A DNA stretch of 64,000 nucleotides from an uncultured Prevotellaceae bacterium (GTDB taxonomy: Bacteria > Bacteroidota > Bacteroidia > Bacteroidales > Bacteroidaceae), in the NCBI GenBank assembly GCA_902776195.1, contig CACYPF010000011.1:62001-126000 (forward strand), written 5' to 3'. Under the pieces are notes generated by a model, which saw only the letters and a program-made list of their open reading frames with translations, did no database searches and had not been told where the DNA came from. The number at the start of each line of letters is the position of its first letter. The stretch's first letter is position 1. A program made the translations under genes and the position numbers. Positions 1-8,469 of the stretch are shown in pieces.

Positions 1-189
1 CGGTTCGTCACAGGCGTTAGTCAGTTCCGTACCCTGCGCCCTGAGGACTTCACGGTAATAGCCGACTATGAGGAGATTTCTCAAAAACCATCCGATAAAT
101 GCAATATCTACTTGAAGGTGATTCCGCATGGCATCAGCAGAGCGGTATTAGACACCAAGGAAGTAGACTACCTGATAGAAGAGGAATGA
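1..189 (+). CDS. YbbR-domain protein, C-terminal end (partial)
   Basis: Open frame from the first base of the window to TGA at 187-189, about 62 residues. The text (RFVTGVSQFRTLRPEDFTV..., ending in DYLIEEE) resembles the last YbbR repeat of CdaR-like proteins. In Bacteroidales a YbbR-domain protein usually precedes coaE, and the stop codon here overlaps the coaE start (ATGA, 186-189), which suggests translational coupling. The upstream part of the gene lies outside the window. The assignment rests mostly on gene order and is moderately sure. Confidence 0.6.
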   Translation, partial: RFVTGVSQFRTLRPEDFTVIADYEEISQKPSDKCNIYLKVIPHGISRAVLDTKEVDYLIEEE

Positions 190-746
190 AGATAGGTATC
201 ACTGGGGGCATCGGTTCTGGCAAGAGTTATGTATGCCAGCATCTGACAGCAAAATATGGCAAGGAGGTATACGACTGTGATGCTGCCGCCAAACGGCTCA
301 TACGCACCTCACCAACCATCCGGCAGAGACTCACGGATCTCATTGGTACAGACACCTACATTGACGGACAACTCAACAAAGCGGTAGTGGCACAATTTTT
401 ACTACAGAGTGAAGATCATGCCAAAGCCATTGACTCCATCGTCCACCCTGCCGTCTTCCGTGACTTCGAGGAGAGTGGCATGGCATGGATGGAGAGTGCC
501 ATCATGTATGAGTCAGGTATCTATCGGCTGGTGGACAAAGTCATTGTCGTAACCGCCCCTTTAGAGATTCGTATCGACAGGGTGATGCGACGTGACCATA
601 TCACCCGTGAGAAAGTGCTGCAATGGATGCAGCGGCAACTGCCTCAGGAGGAGGTCATCAGCCGTGCAGACTACGAAATCATCAACGATGGCATTAACGA
701 CATCGACATCCAATTAGAACACATTATTAAAAAAGAAAAGATATGA
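186..746 (+). CDS. coaE: Dephospho-CoA kinase
   Basis: Phosphorylates the 3'-hydroxyl of dephospho-CoA, the last step of coenzyme A synthesis, in the cytoplasm. The 186-residue product starts MKIGITGG and has the P-loop GGIGSGKS at residues 7-14, the DCDAAAKRL segment and the 'IVHP' motif that are usual for CoaE; its length is close to the family norm of about 200. The start at 186 is chosen over an in-frame ATG at 99 because it begins directly before the P-loop strand and overlaps the previous stop. The 3' end overlaps the next gene by four bases (ATGA), so the three genes here are probably one transcript. Confidence 0.95.
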   Translation: MKIGITGGIGSGKSYVCQHLTAKYGKEVYDCDAAAKRLIRTSPTIRQRLTDLIGTDTYIDGQLNKAVVAQFLLQSEDHAKAIDSIVHPAVFRDFEESGMAWMESAIMYESGIYRLVDKVIVVTAPLEIRIDRVMRRDHITREKVLQWMQRQLPQEEVISRADYEIINDGINDIDIQLEHIIKKEKI

Positions 747-1186
747 AACAGACTATTTTAGCTATCTCGGGAAAACCGGGACTCTACAAACTGGTATCAC
801 GTGCCAAGAACAGCCTCATCGTAGAGGCACTTGACGGAACGGGCAAGCGCATGCCCGCCTTTGGTTCCGACCGTATTACATCCCTTGCCGACATCGCCAT
901 GTTCACGGAGACAGAGGATGTCCCCTTGATGAAGGTTCTTGCATCCCTGCGTGACCTGGAGAAAGGGAAGGTTACCAGTCTTAACTACAAGAAGGCTACA
1001 CCTCAGGAACTCCACGACTATTTCACTAAGGTGCTTCCTGAGTGGGATCAGGAGCGTGTCCACAACAGTGATATCAAGAAGCTCCTGCAGTGGTATGACA
1101 TCCTCATCAATGCAGGCATCACAGACTTTGAAGAGGAGATGGCACCCACAGAGGGTGATAACGTTGACGACCGAAAGGAAGAATAA
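743..1186 (+). CDS. DUF5606 domain protein
   Basis: A 147-residue acidic protein beginning MKQTILAISGKPGLYKLV. It matches the DUF5606 family that follows coaE in most Bacteroidales; the function is unknown. The N-terminal 50 residues read like a small beta-rich domain (ISGKPGLYKLVSRAKNSLIVE), followed by a helical part with a very acidic C-terminus. No signal peptide or membrane segment is visible. It overlaps the coaE stop by four bases and is followed at once by a strong hairpin terminator, so it is the last gene of the unit. Confidence 0.8.
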   Translation: MKQTILAISGKPGLYKLVSRAKNSLIVEALDGTGKRMPAFGSDRITSLADIAMFTETEDVPLMKVLASLRDLEKGKVTSLNYKKATPQELHDYFTKVLPEWDQERVHNSDIKKLLQWYDILINAGITDFEEEMAPTEGDNVDDRKEE

Positions 1187-1193
1187 TCAAAGA

Positions 1194-1229
1194 AAAGGCA
1201 CTTCGTGAATGAAGTGCCTTTCTTTTTTC
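1194..1229 (+). terminator. Intrinsic terminator after coaE operon
   Basis: Perfect 11-bp stem AAAGGCACTTC / GAAGTGCCTTT with a six-base loop (1205-1210), followed by CTTTTTTCTT. It sits between convergent genes, and the A-run on the left side means it could also serve the minus-strand gene ending at 1230. Confidence 0.9.
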
Positions 1230-4193
1230 TTAGAACCTTGGACGTCCGAAGCCACCGCCCCCACCGGGACGACCGCCAGGACCACCGAAGCCACCACCCC
1301 GGCGACCACCAGGTCCACCCTCATGTCCTCTCGGGCCTCCATTCTTACCACCGAAGATGTTCAGCCGATAGATGACATGCAGCATCGCATAGTTGGTAAT
1401 AGCATTATACTCCGTATCGCTGCGACGCATGGCATCCACCGTACGACTGAATGTAGACTGCTGATGGAGGATGTCATACATCTGAAGCGAGAGTGTCAGC
1501 GCATTCCCTCGCAGGAACGACTGTGACACCTGTGCGTTCCATATCAGCTCATTGGTATTCATCGACGCATCGTTATATCCACGGCGACTATTCATATTCA
1601 TGCTCGTTGACAGTTGCGTACCCCAAGGTGCTGTCAGTTGCAGACTGCCACCGTACGAGAATGTCCAGGTGTCGAGGTTGTTATTACTCTGCAACTCACT
1701 ACGGGCATGCATAAACTCCAGCGAACCGTTCAGCTCTACCTCCAACCAGTCATTACGATAGCTGCCGGCAAGGCGCTCTCCGATTGTCGTCGTACGGGTT
1801 GTCGATTTCTGGGAGTCTTCATTCCTGCTGACACTTACATATCCCACGTTATTATTATATCGGAGCGTTGTAAACGTGTTGACATTGAAGTAACCCGCAG
1901 AGTCGATGGCAGTATTGAACATAAACATACCGAACGTGTTCCAGTTGCCGTTGATATTCTCCGGTCTGATGGTACTTCCACCCGACTGCTCGTTATACGT
2001 CACCATATTAGAGATAGAGTTACGTGTTGTCGAGAAATTGACGTGCGCCATGATACTCCGCTGATGGTTCTGGATATAGTTATTATAGAACAGGCGGAAG
2101 TTCTGTGTGAACGAGGGTTTAAGTCCCGGGTTACCCTTCCGGATGTTCAGCGGGTCACTATCATCCGTGATGTCCAACAGGTCACTCATTGACGGCTGAC
2201 TGCTGTTGGCACGGTAGGTGAAGCGCAACTGGCTCACCTTCGAGATTTTCCAGCGGAAGTCGGCTGTAGGTGCGAAATTCGTCACCGTGCGTACTGTATC
2301 GGTATGCACGCCCTGATAGTCTTGTGTGAAATGCGAGCGCTGCGGCAGCACCTGGAAGCCCACATTCAGATTATAAGCCTTACGGACGATGCGTAACATA
2401 ATCTCTGCCGTATGGTTGTAGTTACGATATTCTGAGAAGCGGCTCAGTTTGTCATCCTTATAAGAATCATAAGGATAGCCGACCTGTCTCAGGTAGTCAT
2501 CCCATCCACGATATTGGGGCTCGATGCCAAAAAAGTCGATATACTTTTGGGTGAATATATTGCTAAAATCATATGTAGCACGGTCACTTTTCCTATAACT
2601 ATACTGGTACTGGTAACTGAACTGCAGGTATGTCTGTCGGAAGATAGGCTCGCTATAGGTGGCACGGATGCCATAGTTCCAGTTTTTCGTCGGTGTCACC
2701 GCATAGCGGTTTGTCTGATGGGTAGAGTCCTCCCCATGCTGGTTCACCAATTGGAAATACTCCACCAGACTATTAGAAAACGACTTATCCATGCCGTCTC
2801 CCACATTACCGGAGAAACGCAGGGTGACATTCCTGCCACTGTTGTTCAGCCTACGGTTCAGTTGCAACCATCCCCCCATACTCTTCGAGTCGCTATAGGT
2901 AATGGAGTTACTCCGGTCCCTGTTGATCAAGACATCCTCGTCAACGAGTGTCCCCAACGCACTATCGTCCAGTGGGTCCTTCACCCACCGGTATGGGTCA
3001 GCATCCATCGTGAGGGAGATTCCCTCCGATAAGCCATCACTTGAGTTGTAATTGAACTGTGGGCGCATCATGATATTCGTCAACGAGTCAGGTGTCCATT
3101 CCAAGCGGAAACGTGCATCCCAACTGTTTGAACGGGAGAGATTGCTGCGCAGACTGTTTTTGAACGTAGACGAAGACCCCGTCATGAAATTCTCCGAAGA
3201 GGTGCGTACCACGGCATCCCCATCGTTATGGTTCCAGCGGATGCTGGCATCAAACTTCAAGCGGTCTTTCTTCTCGTAGTTCAGGTTGAAGCCCGCCATT
3301 TTCGTTGCTGTCAGACCTTGTCTGCCGCCTCCGAAACGACCACCACCGCCGCCAGGGAATCCCATATCGTTGACATTATTGGCACTCAGGGGAACAAAAA
3401 TCTTCAGGTCGGAGCTCTGCATACCAGCAAAGATACGACCGCTATAACGATGACGGGTTCCTGCCGCCAAGTCGGCATTCACCATATATCCTTTATTCAT
3501 ACCCCGCTTGATGCCAAAGTCCAGCACGGTCTCCTCCTCACCATCGTCGATACCACTGACACGGGCAAGGTCACTCTTCTGGTCATAAGCCCTCACCCGC
3601 TCAACGATAGACGTAGGCAGGTTTTTCATTGCCGTCTTCGTGTCACCCGTCATGAACTCCTTACCGTCAATCAGGATTTTCTTCACCTCCTTACCATTGA
3701 TGGTCACCTTACCAGCGTCATCCACCTGTGCGCCAGGCAGTTTACGCACCAGTTCCTCTATGACCGATCCTTCTGGGGTACGATAAGCTGAAGCGTTATA
3801 TACAAAAGTATCTTCTTTCAGCGTCACCTTGGAAGCCTGTCCTGTCACCGTTGCTCCTTTCAGCATAATAGCATCAGGGGACAAATCGATTGTTCCCAAA
3901 GCAATATCCTTGTCAGCAGACACTTTGATGGTCTTGGTAAACGGTTTAAATCCCACACAGGTTATCTGAACAATATAGGAGCCTGCAGCAGGAGCTTTCA
4001 CACGGAAAAATCCATTCAAGTCAGTGAGCGAACCCGTCACCATCGTACTGTCCTTTTTCAATAATCGGACAGTAGTCTGAGCCACCGGCTCCTGAGAGTC
4101 ACTCTCTAACACCTTACCGGTAATGTTTCGTTGTGCCATAGCCTGTATTCCCGATACAGCCATCAGCATAAACAGCAAAAATTTCTTCATCAT
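1230..4193 (-). CDS. Outer-membrane beta-barrel protein with carboxypeptidase-regulatory-like N-domain
   Basis: A 987-residue TonB-receptor-like barrel protein. A signal peptide (MMKKFLLFMLMAVSGIQAMAQ) is followed by a CarboxypepD_reg-like domain (residues about 24-110, NITGKVLESDSQEPVAQTTV), a plug-like segment (about 115-210, with KKILIDGKEF) and a long beta-rich barrel with many aromatic-ended strands. This is the architecture of the 'outer membrane beta-barrel family protein' group (OMP_b-brl_3) of Bacteroidota. Unlike SusC there is no SusD partner next to it. The last 40 residues are almost only Gly, Arg and Pro (GGPRGHEGGPGGRRGGG...), and a shorter Gly-rich insert (GGGGGRFGGGRQG) occurs near residue 285. 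Two ATGs abut at 4193/4190, so the exact start is uncertain by one codon. Substrate unknown. Confidence 0.85.
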   Translation of the reverse strand: MMKKFLLFMLMAVSGIQAMAQRNITGKVLESDSQEPVAQTTVRLLKKDSTMVTGSLTDLNGFFRVKAPAAGSYIVQITCVGFKPFTKTIKVSADKDIALGTIDLSPDAIMLKGATVTGQASKVTLKEDTFVYNASAYRTPEGSVIEELVRKLPGAQVDDAGKVTINGKEVKKILIDGKEFMTGDTKTAMKNLPTSIVERVRAYDQKSDLARVSGIDDGEEETVLDFGIKRGMNKGYMVNADLAAGTRHRYSGRIFAGMQSSDLKIFVPLSANNVNDMGFPGGGGGRFGGGRQGLTATKMAGFNLNYEKKDRLKFDASIRWNHNDGDAVVRTSSENFMTGSSSTFKNSLRSNLSRSNSWDARFRLEWTPDSLTNIMMRPQFNYNSSDGLSEGISLTMDADPYRWVKDPLDDSALGTLVDEDVLINRDRSNSITYSDSKSMGGWLQLNRRLNNSGRNVTLRFSGNVGDGMDKSFSNSLVEYFQLVNQHGEDSTHQTNRYAVTPTKNWNYGIRATYSEPIFRQTYLQFSYQYQYSYRKSDRATYDFSNIFTQKYIDFFGIEPQYRGWDDYLRQVGYPYDSYKDDKLSRFSEYRNYNHTAEIMLRIVRKAYNLNVGFQVLPQRSHFTQDYQGVHTDTVRTVTNFAPTADFRWKISKVSQLRFTYRANSSQPSMSDLLDITDDSDPLNIRKGNPGLKPSFTQNFRLFYNNYIQNHQRSIMAHVNFSTTRNSISNMVTYNEQSGGSTIRPENINGNWNTFGMFMFNTAIDSAGYFNVNTFTTLRYNNNVGYVSVSRNEDSQKSTTRTTTIGERLAGSYRNDWLEVELNGSLEFMHARSELQSNNNLDTWTFSYGGSLQLTAPWGTQLSTSMNMNSRRGYNDASMNTNELIWNAQVSQSFLRGNALTLSLQMYDILHQQSTFSRTVDAMRRSDTEYNAITNYAMLHVIYRLNIFGGKNGGPRGHEGGPGGRRGGGFGGPGGRPGGGGGFGRPRF

Positions 4194-4314
4194 TATTTGT
4201 TAATTATGCACTTTGGACGCTCCGAAAGGGGAAAAGTTTAACAATATGAATCAAAAAAAATGTATTAATGACAATTATTCTACGTTTTTATAGATGTGTT
4301 TACAAATTTTATAT

Positions 4315-4322
4315 TATATTTG
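4315..4322 (+). promoter_or_regulatory. Promoter -7 box for aroB
   Basis: TATATTTG matches the Bacteroidota TAnnTTTG consensus. It ends only eight bases before the proposed aroB ATG at 4331, so the transcript would have almost no leader. Confidence 0.6.
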
Positions 4323-4330
4323 CAACCGCA

Positions 4331-5392
4331 ATGGAACAGCAAAGGGTTATCTTTTCAGAGAATCTGCGCCAGACACTGGAGCAAGCCGTGAGTGAATGTC
4401 CCCACGACCGCTTATTGATACTTGTCGACAATACAACCCATGATTGTTGTCTGCCCGTCATCAGTGACTATGACTGTATGAAAGAGGCACAGGTAATCAC
4501 TATTCAAGCGACAGACACCCACAAGACACTGGAGACGCTCGCTTATGTTTGGAGTGAGATGCAGCGGATGGGAGCCACCCGCCATTCCCTGATGATTAAT
4601 CTTGGAGGAGGGATGGTCACAGACTTAGGAGGGTTTGCGGCCTCTACCTTCAAACGGGGTATTCCTTATATTAATATCCCCACCACCCTGCTCTCCATGG
4701 TGGATGCCAGTGTGGGTGGCAAGACAGGTATCAACTTCGGGGGACTGAAGAACGAGATTGGTGTTTTCAACAATGCCCGATGTGTCATTCTCGACACCAC
4801 TTTCCTGCGCACCCTCGACCATGAGAACATTCTCTCTGGCTATGCGGAGATGCTCAAACACGGATTGATAGACTGCGACAGCCATTGGGCAGAATTGCTA
4901 AATACCACTACAAGAACTATAGGAACTATAGGAACTATAAAAGATTTCTCCCACCTCCTTGCCAAGAGTGTCGCCGTGAAGCAGCGTATCGTCACGGAGG
5001 ATCCCACCGAGAAAGGGCTTCGTAAGGCATTGAATCTCGGACATACCGCAGGACATGCCTTTGAGTCTTTTGCCTTAGAGCACACCCCTATTCTCCATGG
5101 CTATGCCGTAGCCTATGGATTAGTGGTAGAACTATACCTCTGCTGCATGAAGATGGGATTCCCACAGGATAAGATGCGACAGACCGTCAATTTCATCAAG
5201 GAGAACTACGGACGCATGAGCATCACCTGTGACGACTATCCACACCTCATAGAACTCATGCACCATGACAAGAAGAATATGGGCAACGACATCAACTTCA
5301 CTTTGCTGAGCGGAATAGGAGACATCCGCATCAACCAGACTGCATCAGAGGAGGAGATTAAAGAAGCTTTGGACTTTTACAGGGAGTATTAA
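4331..5392 (+). CDS. aroB: 3-dehydroquinate synthase
   Basis: Second step of the shikimate pathway: converts DAHP to 3-dehydroquinate using NAD+ and a divalent metal. The 353-residue product has the NAD-binding GGGMVTDLGGF motif near residue 95, the LLSMVDASVGGKTGIN segment, and HTAGHAFE with metal-binding histidines. Start 4331 is chosen over an upstream ATG at 4268 because the family N-terminus begins here and a TAnnTTTG promoter lies in between. Between AELLNT and KDFSHL the protein carries a short Thr-Ile-Gly repeat encoded by a 3 x 9 bp tandem repeat (4914-4940). Stand-alone transcription is likely. Confidence 0.95.
   Translation: MEQQRVIFSENLRQTLEQAVSECPHDRLLILVDNTTHDCCLPVISDYDCMKEAQVITIQATDTHKTLETLAYVWSEMQRMGATRHSLMINLGGGMVTDLGGFAASTFKRGIPYINIPTTLLSMVDASVGGKTGINFGGLKNEIGVFNNARCVILDTTFLRTLDHENILSGYAEMLKHGLIDCDSHWAELLNTTTRTIGTIGTIKDFSHLLAKSVAVKQRIVTEDPTEKGLRKALNLGHTAGHAFESFALEHTPILHGYAVAYGLVVELYLCCMKMGFPQDKMRQTVNFIKENYGRMSITCDDYPHLIELMHHDKKNMGNDINFTLLSGIGDIRINQTASEEEIKEALDFYREY
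4914..4940 (+). repeat. 3 x 9-bp tandem repeat inside aroB
   Basis: Three copies of GAACTATAG (the last ends in A) in frame, encoding repeated T-I-G. The core AACTATA is shared with a heptad array at 16782-16809. A nine-base unit keeps the frame when copies are gained or lost. Confidence 0.85.
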
Positions 5393-5453
5393 TCCCTGAT
5401 ACAATACACTACTACCTATTTAGATTGCTAACAACCGAAAGGCGGGGCTCATC

Positions 5454-5481
5454 CGGGAGGACGTGTCCCGCTTATATTTTT
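5454..5481 (+). terminator. Possible terminator after aroB
   Basis: Five-base GC stem CGGGA / TCCCG (5454-5458 with 5466-5470) followed by CTTATATTTTTTTC. The stem is short, so this is a weak call. Confidence 0.35.
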
Positions 5482-5491
5482 TTCTTATTTT

Positions 5492-5523
5492 TTTGGAATG
5501 TCAGAATTTTTATATTACCTTTG
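5492..5523 (+). promoter_or_regulatory. Promoter of the uxs-permease pair
   Basis: A TTTGG box near 5492-5496 and TACCTTTG at 5516-5523 with about 19 bases between, the usual Bacteroidota arrangement. The start codon at 5556 follows about 30 bases later. Confidence 0.7.
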
Positions 5524-5555
5524 CAGTATCAATTCAATTACTGAAATCAAAAGCT

Positions 5556-6494
5556 ATGAAAAGAATCTTAGTAACTGGCGGAGCCGGATTCATAGGCTCG
5601 CACTTATGCGAACGCCTCGTCAACGAAGGCAATGACGTGATTTGCATCGACAATTTCTATAGTGGTTCCAAGGAGAACGTATGGCACCTGATCGGAAAGC
5701 CTAACTTTGAGCTGGTACGCCATGATGTCATCAATCCCTATTGGGCAGAAGTGGACGAGATATTCAATCTCGCATGTCCTGCCTCTCCTATCTATTACCA
5801 GAATGACCCGATACAAACCACTAAGACCAGTTTCTTCGGTGCCTACCATATGCTGGGACTGGCACGCCGAACGAAGGCAAAGATTCTTCAGTCATCAACC
5901 AGTGAGGTATATGGTGACCCTAACGTACACCCACAACCCGAAAGCTACTGGGGTAATGTGAACCCCATTGGACTGCGTTCCTGTTATGATGAGGGCAAGC
6001 GTGTCGCTGAGACGCTCTTCTTCGATTACCATAGACTACACAACGTTCGCACCAAGGTCATCCGCATATTCAACACCTATGGTCCCCGCATGGCAGTGAA
6101 TGACGGCCGTGTGGTATCCAACTTCGTGGTACAGGCACTGCGCGGTGAGGATATCACTATCTACGGTGATGGTCAGCAGACTCGTTCTTTCCAGTATGTA
6201 AGTGATTTGATTGAGGGTATGCTCCGTGTAATGGACACTGACGACAGCTTCACTGGTCCTGTTAATCTCGGAAACCCTGGTGAGTTCACCATGCTTGAAC
6301 TGGCAGAGAAGGTGATTAAGAAGATTGGAGGTAAGAGTAAGATTGTGTTCCGCCCTCTGCCGAGTGACGATCCGAAGATGCGCCGTCCGGACATCACCGT
6401 CGCAAAACGAGAATTAGGATGGGAGCCCAAGGTATCCCTGGACGAAGGCCTCGATCATATCATCGCTTATTTCCGCGATTATCTGAAACTATAA
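5556..6494 (+). CDS. uxs: UDP-glucuronate decarboxylase (UDP-xylose synthase), extended SDR family
   Basis: Likely converts UDP-glucuronate to UDP-xylose with bound NAD+. The 312-residue protein starts [19 protein letters not shown] (Rossmann GxxGxxG at residues 8-13), has the [10 protein letters not shown] segment with the catalytic Ser/Thr, and the YxxxK pair in SCYDEGKR. These features and the [19 protein letters not shown] segment are typical of UXS rather than of 4-epimerases. An upstream in-frame ATG at 5463 is rejected because it lies before the promoter. The SLC13 permease follows after 16 bases, probably in the same transcript without obvious functional link. No capsule genes adjoin it. 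Confidence 0.9.
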   Translation: MKRILVTGGAGFIGSHLCERLVNEGNDVICIDNFYSGSKENVWHLIGKPNFELVRHDVINPYWAEVDEIFNLACPASPIYYQNDPIQTTKTSFFGAYHMLGLARRTKAKILQSSTSEVYGDPNVHPQPESYWGNVNPIGLRSCYDEGKRVAETLFFDYHRLHNVRTKVIRIFNTYGPRMAVNDGRVVSNFVVQALRGEDITIYGDGQQTRSFQYVSDLIEGMLRVMDTDDSFTGPVNLGNPGEFTMLELAEKVIKKIGGKSKIVFRPLPSDDPKMRRPDITVAKRELGWEPKVSLDEGLDHIIAYFRDYLKL

Positions 6495-6510
6495 AACATC
6501 TGACAAGTCT

Positions 6511-8310
6511 ATGGAAACAGAACTTTTTTGGGGCTTCACACTCCACGCATGGATTACCATCGTAACAGTCCTAGGAATGTTCATAACACTCCTATGCACT
6601 AAACTGCGTACAGACCTCGTCTTCTTGTGTGCCATCGGTGTTTTATATGTCACTGGTGTCCTTGATGCCAAAGAGGCATTTTCCGGTTTCAGCTCCACCT
6701 CGGTAGTCATCATTGGGGTATTGTTTATCGTCGTGGCAGGACTGACTCATACGGGAGTACTGCAATGGATAGTCAAAAACCTGTTAGGGCAACCCAGTTC
6801 TTATGCCAAGGCGGTAGTCAGGCTGATGCTCCCAGTGGCTGCACTCAGTTCGTTCTTGAGTAACACCACCGTCGTCGCTATGTTTGTCAACATCGTGAAG
6901 ATGTGGTCGAAGAAGTTAGGGGTGTCTCCGTCCAAATTGCTAATCCCATTAAGTTATGCGTCTGGCATGGGTGGTATATGCACGCTGATCGGCACACCTC
7001 CCAACCTGATCATCTCTGGATTATATACCGAAAAGACGGGGGATACCATGAATGTATTAGCGACAGCAATTCCCGGACTATTCTGCCTTTGCGTCGGTGT
7101 ACTCTCTGTTATCGCCTTACGAAAGTTGTTACCAGAGAGGAAAGTCCCTGAGTCTGCCTTCGAAGCGACAACCGAATATACTGTCGAGTTGTTAGTACCA
7201 TCGGATAATCCATTTATCGGTAAGACATTGGGAGAAGCAGGACTTTTCAACGTCAAAGGTGGCTCTCTGTTGGAGTTTTACCATTTCGACAACGTGCCGT
7301 CTCCGCTTACCCAGGATGAGTTCATCCTGGGAGGTGACCATCTGGTCTATGCCGGACAGATTGATGAACTACTGGAACTGAAAAACACACATGGACTGGT
7401 AAGTGCCAATCACCATGTGTTCTCCCTGGACGAGTTGGACAAAAACCGTCAGCTCCGCACAGCATACATCACTTTTGGCAGTCCTTTGATTGGCAGGACC
7501 ATTGAGAACAGCAACTTCGAGCATGACAATAACATGACGTTAGTCGCTGTTGCCCGCTGTGGAATACGTATTAATGAAACTCCTCGCAAAGCGGTGCTAC
7601 GGGCTGGCGACACCTTACTATTGTCGTGTTCCCCGCAAATGAATATCAATACTGACAAGCTATCGTCGCAATTACAGTTCTTCGATAACTCCCAGATACC
7701 TAATATCAACTGGAAGACTACTGCCTCCTCAGTTATTATGCTGGCAATGGTTGCCATTTCCGCCCTCAACATCATGCCCCTGCTGCAATGTGCCTTCATC
7801 GCTGCCGCCGCTATGCTTATCGTAGGCTGCTGCACACCAGCACAGGCGATGAAGTCGATTAATGGGGAAATACTGATGGTGTTTGCCGGTAGTGTAGTAC
7901 TGGGGCTCGCGATCCAGAAGACGGGAATAGCAGAACGCCTTGCCTTCGGCATCCTTGACATCTGTGGCACCAATCCACTTGTCGTGATGACTGCGATTTG
8001 TCTGGTGGGCACCTTTATCACGGAGTTTATATCCAACACGGCAGCTGGTGCCATGTTCTTCCCAATCATGTACGAGGCAGCAGAAAAAATGGGCTATGAG
8101 CCTTATACTTTCCTCATTGCCCTGATGATTAGTGTTAGCAGTAGTTTCGCCACACCTATCGGCTCTCCCACGCACATGCTGGTATATGGTCCTGGCGGTT
8201 ATCGGTTCAGCGACTTCATGCGTATTGGTCTCTTGATGAATTTCATTATTCTCATTGCCAATATTTTCATTGTGAACATCGTCTATCCACTCACACCGCT
8301 ACAACCGTAG
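6511..8310 (+). CDS. SLC13/DASS-family permease with two TrkA-C (RCK_C) domains
   Basis: A 599-residue inner-membrane transporter. About five hydrophobic segments (residues 12-200) with the family motif SNTTVVAMF and GTPPNLI, then two soluble RCK_C domains (about 222-292, TEYTVELLVPSDNPFIGKTL, and about 315-375), then a second membrane half with SNTAAGAMFFPI and GSPTHMLVYGPGGY. The repeated SNT and G-P/T-P-x-N signatures identify the DASS fold used for dicarboxylate or sulfate uptake with Na+. The substrate cannot be read from the sequence. It follows uxs by 16 bases. Confidence 0.85.
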   Translation: METELFWGFTLHAWITIVTVLGMFITLLCTKLRTDLVFLCAIGVLYVTGVLDAKEAFSGFSSTSVVIIGVLFIVVAGLTHTGVLQWIVKNLLGQPSSYAKAVVRLMLPVAALSSFLSNTTVVAMFVNIVKMWSKKLGVSPSKLLIPLSYASGMGGICTLIGTPPNLIISGLYTEKTGDTMNVLATAIPGLFCLCVGVLSVIALRKLLPERKVPESAFEATTEYTVELLVPSDNPFIGKTLGEAGLFNVKGGSLLEFYHFDNVPSPLTQDEFILGGDHLVYAGQIDELLELKNTHGLVSANHHVFSLDELDKNRQLRTAYITFGSPLIGRTIENSNFEHDNNMTLVAVARCGIRINETPRKAVLRAGDTLLLSCSPQMNINTDKLSSQLQFFDNSQIPNINWKTTASSVIMLAMVAISALNIMPLLQCAFIAAAAMLIVGCCTPAQAMKSINGEILMVFAGSVVLGLAIQKTGIAERLAFGILDICGTNPLVVMTAICLVGTFITEFISNTAAGAMFFPIMYEAAEKMGYEPYTFLIALMISVSSSFATPIGSPTHMLVYGPGGYRFSDFMRIGLLMNFIILIANIFIVNIVYPLTPLQP

Positions 8311-8434
8311 GAAAGTATCAAGCCCATGCTCATGTGGGAAATAGAATATCTGCTTAGCGGTAGCATTTGTTTTAAATGTATACCTAATCTGTTGCAGATT
8401 TACTAAAAAGTTCTGAATCTTCAAAATTTATCCT

Positions 8435-8442
8435 TACTTTTG
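8435..8442 (+). promoter_or_regulatory. Promoter -7 box for the GH5 gene
   Basis: TACTTTTG matches TAnnTTTG and lies 28 bases before the GH5 start. The 124 bases between the permease stop and this box hold nothing else that I recognise. Confidence 0.6.
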
Positions 8443-8469
8443 CAGTCAGGAACTTAAACTAAAGAAATA

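Noticed and set aside
99-185. Extended coaE start at 99
   Set aside because: These codons overlap the end of the YbbR gene in another frame and precede the P-loop with unrelated residues.
1614-3791. Long plus-strand open frames opposite the barrel protein gene
   Set aside because: They are antisense shadows of a well-supported 987-residue gene and read as low-complexity text.
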